From Peribacillus folii (GTDB taxonomy: Bacteria; Bacillota; Bacilli; Bacillales; DSM-1321), in NCBI RefSeq assembly GCF_030271255.1, contig NZ_JASJOM010000015.1, positions 1 to 63,142 of the forward strand: DNA of 63,142 bases, given 5' to 3'. How positions within the stretch are numbered: the first letter of the stretch is position 1; the number at the start of each line of letters is the position of its first letter. Under the pieces are notes generated by a model that did not search any database, was not told where the DNA came from, and worked only from the letters and a program-made list of their open reading frames with translations. The translations under genes and the position numbers were made by a program. Shown here piece by piece: positions 1-6,320 of this stretch.

Positions 1-22
1 TTCGCCTAATCTCTCTTAGCGA

Positions 23-58
23 CTTTAATATCTTAACATCTCATCTCCATGCCGTCAA
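23..58 (-). promoter_or_regulatory. rRNA operon promoter P2
   Basis: On the minus strand a -35 TTGACG (53-58) and a -10 TAAGAT (30-35) are separated by exactly 17 bases. They are followed by ATTAAAGTCGC, the initiation-region sequence typical of Bacillus rrn P2 promoters. Transcription would start near position 23 and run off the left edge, so the 16S gene should lie just outside the window. An AT-rich stretch lies upstream, as expected of an UP element. Confidence 0.85.
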
Positions 59-121
59 CAACTTTTTTTCAAAAGTTTTTTAAGTCTTTTTTAAAAGCTT
101 TTATGTTGCAGCAACTTTTAT

Positions 122-150
122 AATATACCAGCGAATAAATCAATAGTCAA
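122..150 (-). promoter_or_regulatory. rRNA operon promoter P1
   Basis: On the minus strand a -35 TTGACT (145-150) and a -10 TATATT (122-127) have 17-base spacing. The site lies about 90 bases upstream of P2, the normal tandem arrangement of Bacillus rRNA operons. B. subtilis also has an rrn operon immediately beyond pdaB, in the same orientation. Confidence 0.8.
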
Positions 151-185
151 TAGGTTTTACGAATAAAATTAGCTTTTAACCATCA

Positions 186-419
186 TCAATAATTTCGCTT
201 CAATAATTTCGCTTTCTCCTTCATGTATGTGTGGCATTCCTCTTCCGCGCTCATCCTTCTCAACAAACCGTAAAGGAGATTATACTTTTCATTCATGGCC
301 CTCTTGATTAAGTGATCAACCCTTTCATCGTGAAAATCGCTGATGATTTCATCCATTTCCTTTTTTAACAGATACACCATTTCCATTTTTTCTTTCTCAT
401 TAATCAATAAACCAAGCAT
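186..419 (-). CDS. small conserved-looking protein of unknown function
   Basis: This encodes 77 residues. The frame is open further upstream, to 563, but the ATG at 419 is chosen because GGAGGT precedes it by 7 bases; the longer version would also run into the pdaB start. The product is charged and predicted largely helical (MLGLLINEKEKMEMVYLLKKEMDE...), rich in Lys/Glu, with no signal peptide, membrane segment or Cys pair motif. It lies between divergent pdaB and the rRNA promoters. I do not recognise the family. A cytosolic helical protein is all that can be inferred. Confidence 0.7.
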   Translation of the reverse strand: MLGLLINEKEKMEMVYLLKKEMDEIISDFHDERVDHLIKRAMNEKYNLLYGLLRRMSAEEECHTYMKEKAKLLKRNY

Positions 420-549
420 GCACGACACCTCCAACAGACATCTTTCCCTAAACAGATGGTTTTTATCAAGCATCCCTAATTTTTTTGCATAACAAAAAAC
501 CTTTCGCATAAATTTGAAGACAAGAGTCTTGGACAAGGGGATGGAATTA

Positions 550-1302
550 ATGAAATTTTTCATGGTGCTTCAAGCAAAGAACCTCAAATTTTATTCGTTA
601 ATTTTACTCAGTGCATTGTTTACCGCATGGTTCTTATTCGTACAAAACATCCTTCATGCACCTGTTTTTTCAACGGAGGATGGACCAAAAGCGGTTTATA
701 AAGGAGAGAAGAATGTTGCGATAACTTTCAATATTGGTTGGGGTGATGAAAAAGCGGTGCCGATAATAGACACTTTAAAAAAAGAAAACATCAAATCGGC
801 AACTTTTTTCCTTTCCGGTTCTTGGGCAGAACGTCATCCTGATATCGTTGCGCAAATCGTAAAAGAAGGATTTGAAATCGGCATGCTTGGTTACGATTAT
901 AAGGATTATTCCGAAATGGAGGATCAGGAAATCATTCGCGACATATCTAAAGCCCAGGAAGCATTTAAAAAGCTGAATGTGAAAAATATAGAGCTTTTAC
1001 GTGCACCAACCGGACATTTTGACAAGCGCCTCTTAAAGATCAGTGATAAGTTTGGATATACCGTGGTCCATTGGAGCATTGATTCAAAAGATTGGACCAA
1101 TCCAGGTGTAGAACGGATCGTTCAAAATATCAACAAAGCACAAAAGGGAGATATCATTTTATTGCATGCTTCCGACTCGGCAAAGCAAACGAATAAAGCA
1201 CTCCCCGAGCTGCTGGATGAACTTCGCGAAAAAAATTTGACCTTCGTCAACGTGTCGGAGATGATCTCCAATTCCTCTGCAAGCAGTGAGGAAATCCGCT
1301 AG
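550..1302 (+). CDS. pdaB: PdaB, sporulation polysaccharide deacetylase-like protein
   Basis: A NodB-fold protein of 250 residues, needed in B. subtilis to keep spores from degrading during maturation. The start at 550 has AAGGGG nine bases upstream and is followed by a single N-terminal membrane anchor (FYSLILLSALFTAWFLFV); the in-frame codons upstream lack a good Shine-Dalgarno. The active site is degenerate. NodB motif 1 reads TFNIGWGDE, with Asn where B. subtilis PdaB has Asp. The metal-binding H-x3-H motif is absent (FEIGMLGYDYKDY), while RAPTGHF corresponds to motif 3. Catalysis is therefore doubtful and the role may be structural. The gene runs opposite to most of the window, as in B. 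subtilis. It is followed by a hairpin shared with kbaA. Confidence 0.93.
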   Translation: MKFFMVLQAKNLKFYSLILLSALFTAWFLFVQNILHAPVFSTEDGPKAVYKGEKNVAITFNIGWGDEKAVPIIDTLKKENIKSATFFLSGSWAERHPDIVAQIVKEGFEIGMLGYDYKDYSEMEDQEIIRDISKAQEAFKKLNVKNIELLRAPTGHFDKRLLKISDKFGYTVVHWSIDSKDWTNPGVERIVQNINKAQKGDIILLHASDSAKQTNKALPELLDELREKNLTFVNVSEMISNSSASSEEIR

Positions 1303-1317
1303 TCAGGTCATGAAGAA

Positions 1318-1359
1318 GACGGCGTACCATCGGTTTCCTTTAGCCTTCGGCACGCCGTC
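1318..1359. terminator. convergent hairpin between pdaB and kbaA
   Basis: GACGGCGTACC (1318-1328) pairs with GGCACGCCGTC (1349-1359) over 11 positions with one mismatch, around a 20-base loop, and is followed by CCCTTTAAAA. It sits between the converging 3' ends of pdaB and kbaA. The U-tract is weak on both strands. Confidence 0.55.
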
Positions 1360-1387
1360 CCTTTAAAACTTCCAATTGTACGCAACG

Positions 1388-2071
1388 CTAGCTGCCTTTC
1401 CCCAGTTCGCCAGCCTTCATTTCATTGCCTTTAGCTTGAGCTTGCTTCCGGGCTCTTTTTCCTGCCAATTCCTTTTGGGAATGCTCGATCAATTTGCCTA
1501 GGACCAATAATTGATAGGCATTGCAAACGAGCAGGGGAAACAACATGAAGTAAAGCCAGCCTTCATCATTGGAATTCAGAACGGGCAACCACTCTAGAAC
1601 GGTGAATACGACCATGAAAAATAAAGCGGGGATGAACGATTGTCCATTCGTTTGCTTCATTTTGAAAAAAGCGGTAACCAAGGCGGCTGCCAAAACGATT
1701 AAGGCTAATACGATATAGGAGCTGATTGCCCCGCCAGATCCGAAATTAAGGTACCTTAAATAGACTAAATCGAATACAACAAAAAGGATGAGCACAATTT
1801 GTACGGCATTCCAAAGGTAAGCGCTTTTAAAAATCCCCAAACCGAATCGATGTATCGTTAAATAAGCAAAAAAACCAGCTTGGCTTATGACGCTGAAAAT
1901 TAATCCAACACCGAATAACCAAATGAAGGTCGAAAGGATGGCCATGACTTCGAAAGAAGAAAAATAAGGCTCAAACTCCCCCCACCGGGCTAAAAAACCT
2001 ACAACCCCTCCAGTTATACCGCCGATAAGCAATGTCGTAAAAAACAATTTAACTAAATTACGGCTGTTCAT
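1388..2071 (-). CDS. kbaA: KbaA, KinB-signalling pathway activation protein
   Basis: An integral membrane protein of 227 residues (198 in B. subtilis), required there for the KinB input to the sporulation phosphorelay. About six hydrophobic segments are visible, starting with LFFTTLLIGGITGGVVGFLA and ending with LYFMLFPLLVCNAYQLLVLG. They are followed by a basic cytosolic tail (KELAGKRARKQAQAKG) that accounts for the extra length. The ATG at 2071 has GGGGGA upstream. The call rests on the membrane profile and the exact gerD-kbaA-pdaB order. It is transcribed divergently from gerD. Confidence 0.88.
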   Translation of the reverse strand: MNSRNLVKLFFTTLLIGGITGGVVGFLARWGEFEPYFSSFEVMAILSTFIWLFGVGLIFSVISQAGFFAYLTIHRFGLGIFKSAYLWNAVQIVLILFVVFDLVYLRYLNFGSGGAISSYIVLALIVLAAALVTAFFKMKQTNGQSFIPALFFMVVFTVLEWLPVLNSNDEGWLYFMLFPLLVCNAYQLLVLGKLIEHSQKELAGKRARKQAQAKGNEMKAGELGKGS

Positions 2072-2149
2072 TGTTTTCCCCCATATATTTCTATTTCATT
2101 TCCTTAATTGTACCAACCATATTTGGAAAAATCCACTTATTCTATGATG

Positions 2150-2178
2150 GAATAATATCGCCGTTTGGAACCATATTA
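2150..2178 (+). promoter_or_regulatory. candidate sigma-G promoter of gerD
   Basis: GAATA (2150-2154), a 17-base spacer and CATATTA (2172-2178) fit the forespore sigma-G consensus (gHATR, then CATnHTA). The site ends 30 bases before the gerD start. gerD is a known sigma-G gene in B. subtilis. Confidence 0.65.
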
Positions 2179-2208
2179 ATTGTAAGAAGGATGAAAGGGG
2201 CCCTGCGT

Positions 2209-2799
2209 ATGAAAGTGGGAGTTGCTTTGCTATTTACGTCATTCTTACTCGTTTGTTCCGGTTGTGCTCAAAATGGGGCAGGGCAAGATAAAATGGAGTA
2301 TGAAGAGACAAAGAAAATGGTCGTTGATATCCTGAAGACAGACGATGGAAAAAAAGCCATCCAGGATATCATTTCCGATGATAAAACAAAAGCTGAACTT
2401 ATTATGGACTCGGATGTCATTAAGAAGTCCATTGAAGATATGATCACCTCGGATAAAGGCAAGGAGTTTTGGAAAAAGACATTTAAAGATCCTGAATTTG
2501 CTTCTGCTTATGCTAAAGCTCTGGAAGATGAACATAAAAAAATATTGAAGGACTTGACGAATGATCCGCAGTACCGCGGCATGCTCATGGACATTTTAAA
2601 AGAACCTGATATGGAAAAAGAAATGAATAAATTATTGAAAACGAAGGAAATGCGATCGGTGTACAAAGAATTGATCATAGAAACGATGGATAGTCCACTC
2701 GTTCAAGCAAAGCTGCAGGAAAGATTGGATAAAGCAGCTACAAAAGCAGCAGAGAAGGAAACCAAAAACGAAGAAAAAGATAAGAAGGACAAGGAATGA
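2209..2799 (+). CDS. gerD: GerD, spore germination lipoprotein
   Basis: A lipoprotein of 196 residues (185 in B. subtilis) that clusters Ger nutrient receptors into the germinosome at the spore inner membrane. The start at 2209 has AAGGGG eight bases upstream and gives a signal peptide ending in a lipobox-like VCSGC, with Cys19 the predicted lipidation site; the -3 residue is Cys rather than the usual Leu. The mature part is highly charged and helical, with GerD blocks such as KKMVVDILKTDDGKKAIQ and EFWKKTFKDPEFASAYAK, and a Lys/Glu-rich C-terminal tail. Alone on the plus strand, it has a sigma-G-like promoter and a strong terminator. Confidence 0.95.
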   Translation: MKVGVALLFTSFLLVCSGCAQNGAGQDKMEYEETKKMVVDILKTDDGKKAIQDIISDDKTKAELIMDSDVIKKSIEDMITSDKGKEFWKKTFKDPEFASAYAKALEDEHKKILKDLTNDPQYRGMLMDILKEPDMEKEMNKLLKTKEMRSVYKELIIETMDSPLVQAKLQERLDKAATKAAEKETKNEEKDKKDKE

Positions 2800-2837
2800 A
2801 ATCAGGCTGATTCCAGTGGAATCAGCCTGATTTTTTT
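2800..2837. terminator. bidirectional terminator of gerD and salA
   Basis: A perfect 15-bp stem (2800-2814 with 2818-2832) with the 3-base loop AGT is followed by T7 on the plus strand. It begins directly after the gerD stop codon and can also serve salA, which converges. Confidence 0.93.
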
Positions 2838-3894
2838 ATTGAAGCTTTTCGATGACTTTTTCGGCTATATCCCCATATATCCTGCCAAGCCTATGATCTG
2901 CTGCGTAAATGGATGGAGCGAAGTCCTCTTCATTCCAATCAGGCTGCTGCAGCGGAAGTTGTCCCAAAACCTCTGTCCGCAGTTCTTCGGCAAGCTTCGC
3001 ACCGCCGCCTTTACCGAATACATATTCTTTTTCTCCAGTCGTTTTGCTTTCAAAGAATGACATATTCTCAATGACTCCAATGACTTCGTGCTCTGTCTTG
3101 ATCGCCATCGCACCGGCCCTCGCAGCAACGAAGGCTGCAGTTGGATGCGGTGTCGTCACGATGATTTCCTTACACGAAGGCAGCATCGTATGGACGTCGA
3201 GAGCAACATCACCGGTACCTGGAGGCAAGTCGAGCACCAAATAGTCCAACTCTCCCCATTCCACTTCATTGAAGAAGCTGTTCAGCATCTTACCGAGCAT
3301 CGGCCCTCTCCAGATGATTGGCGCATTATCTTCTACAAAGAAGCCCATCGAGATGACTTTAACGCCAAACCGTTCGACGGGGATGATTCTCTCCCCGCGA
3401 ACGACAGGTCTTTTTGTTATACCCATCATATCAGGTACACTGAAGCCATAGATATCAGCATCAACAAGGCCGACCTTTTTCCCCAAACGAGCAAGTGAAG
3501 TAGCGAAATTCACTGAAATCGTCGATTTCCCTACCCCGCCCTTACCGCTGGCAATCGCGATGAATTGTGTCTTGCTGTTAGGACCAAGCAAGCCCTGATC
3601 CCCTTCATCCTGCATCATATTTTCACGGTGTTTAGCCAATTCCTCTTCCGAAAGCTCCGTAAAGCGAATTCCTACCGACTCCGCTCCATTCGTTTTCAGC
3701 AAGTTCACGACTTCCGTTTGCATTTGCATTTGCTCCGCTGTCCCCGTTTTTGCAATCGCAAGTTTAACGCTTACATGTTTCTTTTCAGGCTTTATCTTGA
3801 TTTCAATGATCCCGTTCGTTTTTTCAAGGCTTTTATGTAGAAAAGGGTCTGTGAGATCCTTTAGTAAACTCAATACTTTCTCTTCTGTTAACAA
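2836..3894 (-). CDS. salA: SalA, Mrp/NBP35-type P-loop ATPase
   Basis: A MinD/Mrp-family protein of 352 residues. In B. subtilis SalA is an ATP-binding repressor of scoC and thereby favours exoprotease production. A DUF59-like N-terminal region (about 1-90) precedes the ATPase domain, with the deviant Walker A GKGGVGKST near residue 117 and LDLPPGTGD as a later motif. I place the start at a TTG (3894), six bases after AAAGGGGTG; the GTG in that sequence would be an alternative start but would have no Shine-Dalgarno. The TTG version has the B. subtilis length. The CxxC that many Mrp proteins use to hold an Fe-S cluster is absent (FFESKTTGEKEYVFG). The gene lies between cwlD and gerD as in B. 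subtilis. Confidence 0.94.
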   Translation of the reverse strand: MLTEEKVLSLLKDLTDPFLHKSLEKTNGIIEIKIKPEKKHVSVKLAIAKTGTAEQMQMQTEVVNLLKTNGAESVGIRFTELSEEELAKHRENMMQDEGDQGLLGPNSKTQFIAIASGKGGVGKSTISVNFATSLARLGKKVGLVDADIYGFSVPDMMGITKRPVVRGERIIPVERFGVKVISMGFFVEDNAPIIWRGPMLGKMLNSFFNEVEWGELDYLVLDLPPGTGDVALDVHTMLPSCKEIIVTTPHPTAAFVAARAGAMAIKTEHEVIGVIENMSFFESKTTGEKEYVFGKGGGAKLAEELRTEVLGQLPLQQPDWNEEDFAPSIYAADHRLGRIYGDIAEKVIEKLQ

Positions 3895-4005
3895 GTCGAG
3901 CACCCCTTTGAATTCGTTTTATTTTCCCCATTTCAGTATATCATATTACGGAAAGAAAGCTTATCATCTGCCCCCTGTTTCAAGGAACGGCCCATTTGCC
4001 CATAG

Positions 4006-4032
4006 TAAAAAGGCCTTGTACCCTACAAGACC
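4006..4032 (-). terminator. terminator of cwlD
   Basis: On the minus strand GGTCTTGTA pairs with TACAAGGCC (9 bp, one G-U) around a GGG loop and is followed by T5. It starts just after the cwlD stop codon. Confidence 0.8.
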
Positions 4033-4038
4033 CAAAGA

Positions 4039-4755
4039 TCATTCTTCATCGGTTAGCTTTTCCTCTGTAAAGTAACGTAAAATCCCCATATAAATTGAAC
4101 TCGCAATTTTTTCCTGATACTTATCACTAATAAGGCGTCCCCTTTCCTCAGCATTGGAAAGAAAGCCTATTTCCACTAGTGCACCCGGTTTCTTCGCATA
4201 GTTCATTAAATAAACATGATTGATCGTTTTTGCATCACGCTTTGTATTTTCAAGATTCCGAATGATTTCAGTCTGAATGAATTTAGCCACCTGTTCATTT
4301 TCCTCATATCGCTTCGTATAAAAGGTTTGGGCCCCCTTCGACGACGCCGACGGAAAAGAATTCAAATGAATGCTTAAAAATAAGTCCGCTTCTGAGTCAT
4401 TGATCATCTCAACCCTGCTGCGCAGGTCCTCCTGTTTTCGCTGCCGGATTCCCTTCGTATTTTTTTGAGCTAAATCCTCGTCCTTCTCACGGGTCATGAT
4501 GACTAAAGCTCCCTGCTCCTGCAGATAGTCGCGGACCTTCATTGAAACGGAAAGGGCAATTTCCTTTTCCATTACATCTTGTACATTCGCTCCGCCATCC
4601 ATCCCTCCGTGACCGGCATCAAGGACGATCACTTTACCTGCCAGCGGAAGGTTCCAGGAGTCCCATGAATCATCCTCCACAAATTTAAAAGTAACAATTA
4701 AAAAAAGGACAAACAATCCCATGGCGATACCAGTATATTTCAGCTTTCTACGCAT
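4039..4755 (-). CDS. cwlD: CwlD, N-acetylmuramoyl-L-alanine amidase
   Basis: A zinc amidase of 238 residues (237 in B. subtilis). With PdaA it makes the muramic-delta-lactam of the spore cortex, which germination lytic enzymes need. An N-terminal membrane or signal segment (GIAMGLFVLFLIVTF) precedes an Amidase_3 domain. Its zinc and catalytic motifs are visible: VLDAGHGGMDGG, SIHLNSFPS and a late Glu in LVEIGFLSN. The ATG at 4755 has GGGAGGAGA upstream. It sits between ybaK and salA in conserved order. Confidence 0.96.
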   Translation of the reverse strand: MRRKLKYTGIAMGLFVLFLIVTFKFVEDDSWDSWNLPLAGKVIVLDAGHGGMDGGANVQDVMEKEIALSVSMKVRDYLQEQGALVIMTREKDEDLAQKNTKGIRQRKQEDLRSRVEMINDSEADLFLSIHLNSFPSASSKGAQTFYTKRYEENEQVAKFIQTEIIRNLENTKRDAKTINHVYLMNYAKKPGALVEIGFLSNAEERGRLISDKYQEKIASSIYMGILRYFTEEKLTDEE

Positions 4756-4818
4756 GACCGTTCTCCTCCCATGATCCCTATACTAAAAAGTATGGGACAA
4801 ACCATGGATTTAGAACAT

Positions 4819-5244
4819 TTAGTGCAATTTCATTTTATAACGTTTTTCACCAGTCTTGAAGCCATCCTGCCACCACTCCCCGACAAACCCCTCACAGCAA
4901 TAAAATAAACCCTCGTCGAAGGCGTTATTCGCTGTAACTTCCCGCCAATACAATATAAAGTTGAACAGGGTATCGATCAAAAACTTTTCTTCCTTGACGC
5001 ATCTCGCCCTTACATCATCCTCCGACTCACCGTAATAGCCGAACTTGCTATAGTTCGCCCCCAATAAAAAGGCTTCGATGGCAACATCAAAGTAGCCTTC
5101 CTCCAAAACTTCCATGAAGTCCTGCCCAAAGTAGCGCTGGATCCGCCGCTTCATGTCTTCGATTGAAAGCTCCCTCAGCAACCTGCGCTCGAACTTCAAT
5201 TGTTTTTCCCTTTGCATCTCCTGCAAACCTAATATCACAGCCAT
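4819..5244 (-). CDS. ybaK: YbaK, DUF2521 family protein
   Basis: A protein of 141 residues of unknown function, found next to cwlD in Bacillus genomes. It is soluble and acidic, with a helical N-terminal half (QEMQREKQLKFERRLLRELSIEDMKRRIQRYF) and a C-terminal half rich in aromatic residues (YWREVTANNAFDEGLFYCCEGFVGEWWQDG). No signal peptide or known catalytic motif is seen. The ATG at 5244 has CGGAGGTG upstream. The family assignment comes from position and general resemblance, not from a motif. Confidence 0.82.
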   Translation of the reverse strand: MAVILGLQEMQREKQLKFERRLLRELSIEDMKRRIQRYFGQDFMEVLEEGYFDVAIEAFLLGANYSKFGYYGESEDDVRARCVKEEKFLIDTLFNFILYWREVTANNAFDEGLFYCCEGFVGEWWQDGFKTGEKRYKMKLH

Positions 5245-5600
5245 ATTTCACCTCCGGGGCCTACCCCATTTCCCAAATTATTTCCCAAGACATAATTTAG
5301 TTTTTGCTTTCTTAATGGAACCATTCATTGATTCCATTGGCAAAATTTAAAAAGGATAGGTTCGGCAGGCGTTATTAATGATGAAACATGGAGGGTGCAA
5401 TTTGATTTGAAAAAGTATTCTTCTTTTAAAAGTAATCAGCACCAATTCAGGTTCTTTGTCAGGATAAATAAAAAGATTTTTCCCCATTATCATTCAACCC
5501 CTTACACCCCTTCAACTGCTTTATAGGCAATTGGCTTTCTTGTAGTGCTTATCATTTGCATGAATAAATGGCTTACCATTTGATCTCAGGATAAGGTTTC
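5245..5600. other. gene-free stretch upstream of ybaK
   Basis: No convincing gene is seen. A TTG at 5407, 11 bases after GGAGGG, opens a 38-codon plus-strand frame of low-complexity appearance that I do not accept as a gene. The ybaK promoter should lie in the first 100 bases, but no clear -35/-10 pair is evident. The stretch may be the 5' side of the decayed element that follows. Confidence 0.5.
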
Positions 5601-6060
5601 CATGATTAAATGTCTCACTTTTCAACGCCCCGGGAAAAATCAAGAGCGACACTCAAAGATAAAAGAATTATTTAAACAGTTTGCCAATCATGCCTTAATG
5701 ACAGCTGCTGATAAAAAGATAATAGGTGCCAGATCAAGTATTTGCCGATTCCAAGCATGTGAAAGCCAGTGCGAATATGCGATTATTTGCGAAGATATTT
5801 TTCACGTAAAGAAACGCGATTAAAAAAACAACGGACCCTAAGAGTGGCAACTGTGTGATAGATGGATGTCATCATCAGATACAAAAAACCTATATATGCG
5901 AAAAACAAAGAAACGATTGAGCGCATATTCGCGCATGTGAAGCTTTCACTGGCATTAATTTGACGAAGAGTTGGCCGCTGATCGTTAAAAGGTTAAAAAT
6001 GGCCTAAATATAGTAGCTTGTAGAGCATCAGCTAATCAATATGGGGAAATCAAAGGAGAT
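5600..6060 (+). pseudogene. remnant of an IS1182-like transposase
   Basis: The plus strand from 5862 reads MDVIIRYKKPIYAKNKETIERIFAHVK. Its KETIERIFA core resembles the (K)RKETIERVFADAK block near the C-terminus of IS1182-family DDE transposases, and it soon meets stops. A Lys/Arg-rich frame at 5602-5823 (with CRFQACESQC) lies just upstream in another phase and could be part of the same ruin or chance. I see no intact N-terminal part and no clear terminal inverted repeats. The family call rests on about ten residues. Confidence 0.45.
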
Positions 6061-6066
6061 TTTAAG

Positions 6067-6103
6067 AGAGAGTACGGAATTTTTATATTCCGTACTCTCT
6101 TTT
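6067..6103 (+). terminator. 14-bp hairpin with T4
   Basis: AGAGAGTACGGAAT (6067-6080) pairs perfectly with 6087-6100 around TTTTAT and is followed by T4. It lies just after the transposase remnant. It could be the element's terminator or an end structure. Confidence 0.6.
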
Positions 6104-6116
6104 GACTACAAATTGA

Positions 6117-6146
6117 AGCGCAGCTTTTGAGCTGCGCTATTTTTTT
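6117..6146 (+). terminator. intrinsic terminator
   Basis: AGCGCAGCT pairs perfectly with AGCTGCGCT around TTTG and is followed by A then T7. It is the second hairpin in 80 bases. With no intact plus-strand gene upstream it is probably a relic of the decayed element, or protects the region from read-through. Confidence 0.8.
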
Positions 6147-6320
6147 ATATTAAATTTAAACGCCTACCCACTCGATAACTTGCTGCTCAGGTTGCTTCCC
6201 AAGGATGTTCCTCCCCCCTCGGGTCGCTCATTGCTCATCTTATATTAAAAAAATACCCGAAACCTAGATCAATGGGTAATGAATCATATACCGTTCTTAA
6301 GCATTTAGAGCTTAAGATTT
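6147..6320 (-). other. 3' flank of the glycosyltransferase gene with weak hairpins
   Basis: On the minus strand, directly after the glycosyltransferase stop, a 7-bp dyad CTTAAGC/GCTTAAG (6296-6316) has no T-tract. Further on, ACCC...GGGT followed by A then T7 (about 6245-6276) could be a weak terminator. No gene is seen. Confidence 0.35.

Noticed and set aside
5602..5823. A 73-codon plus-strand frame with a CxxxxCxxxC-like stretch (CRFQACESQC).
   Set aside because: It has no ribosome site and no recognised family, lies in a decayed region and is in a different phase from the transposase signature. I list it only as possible debris.
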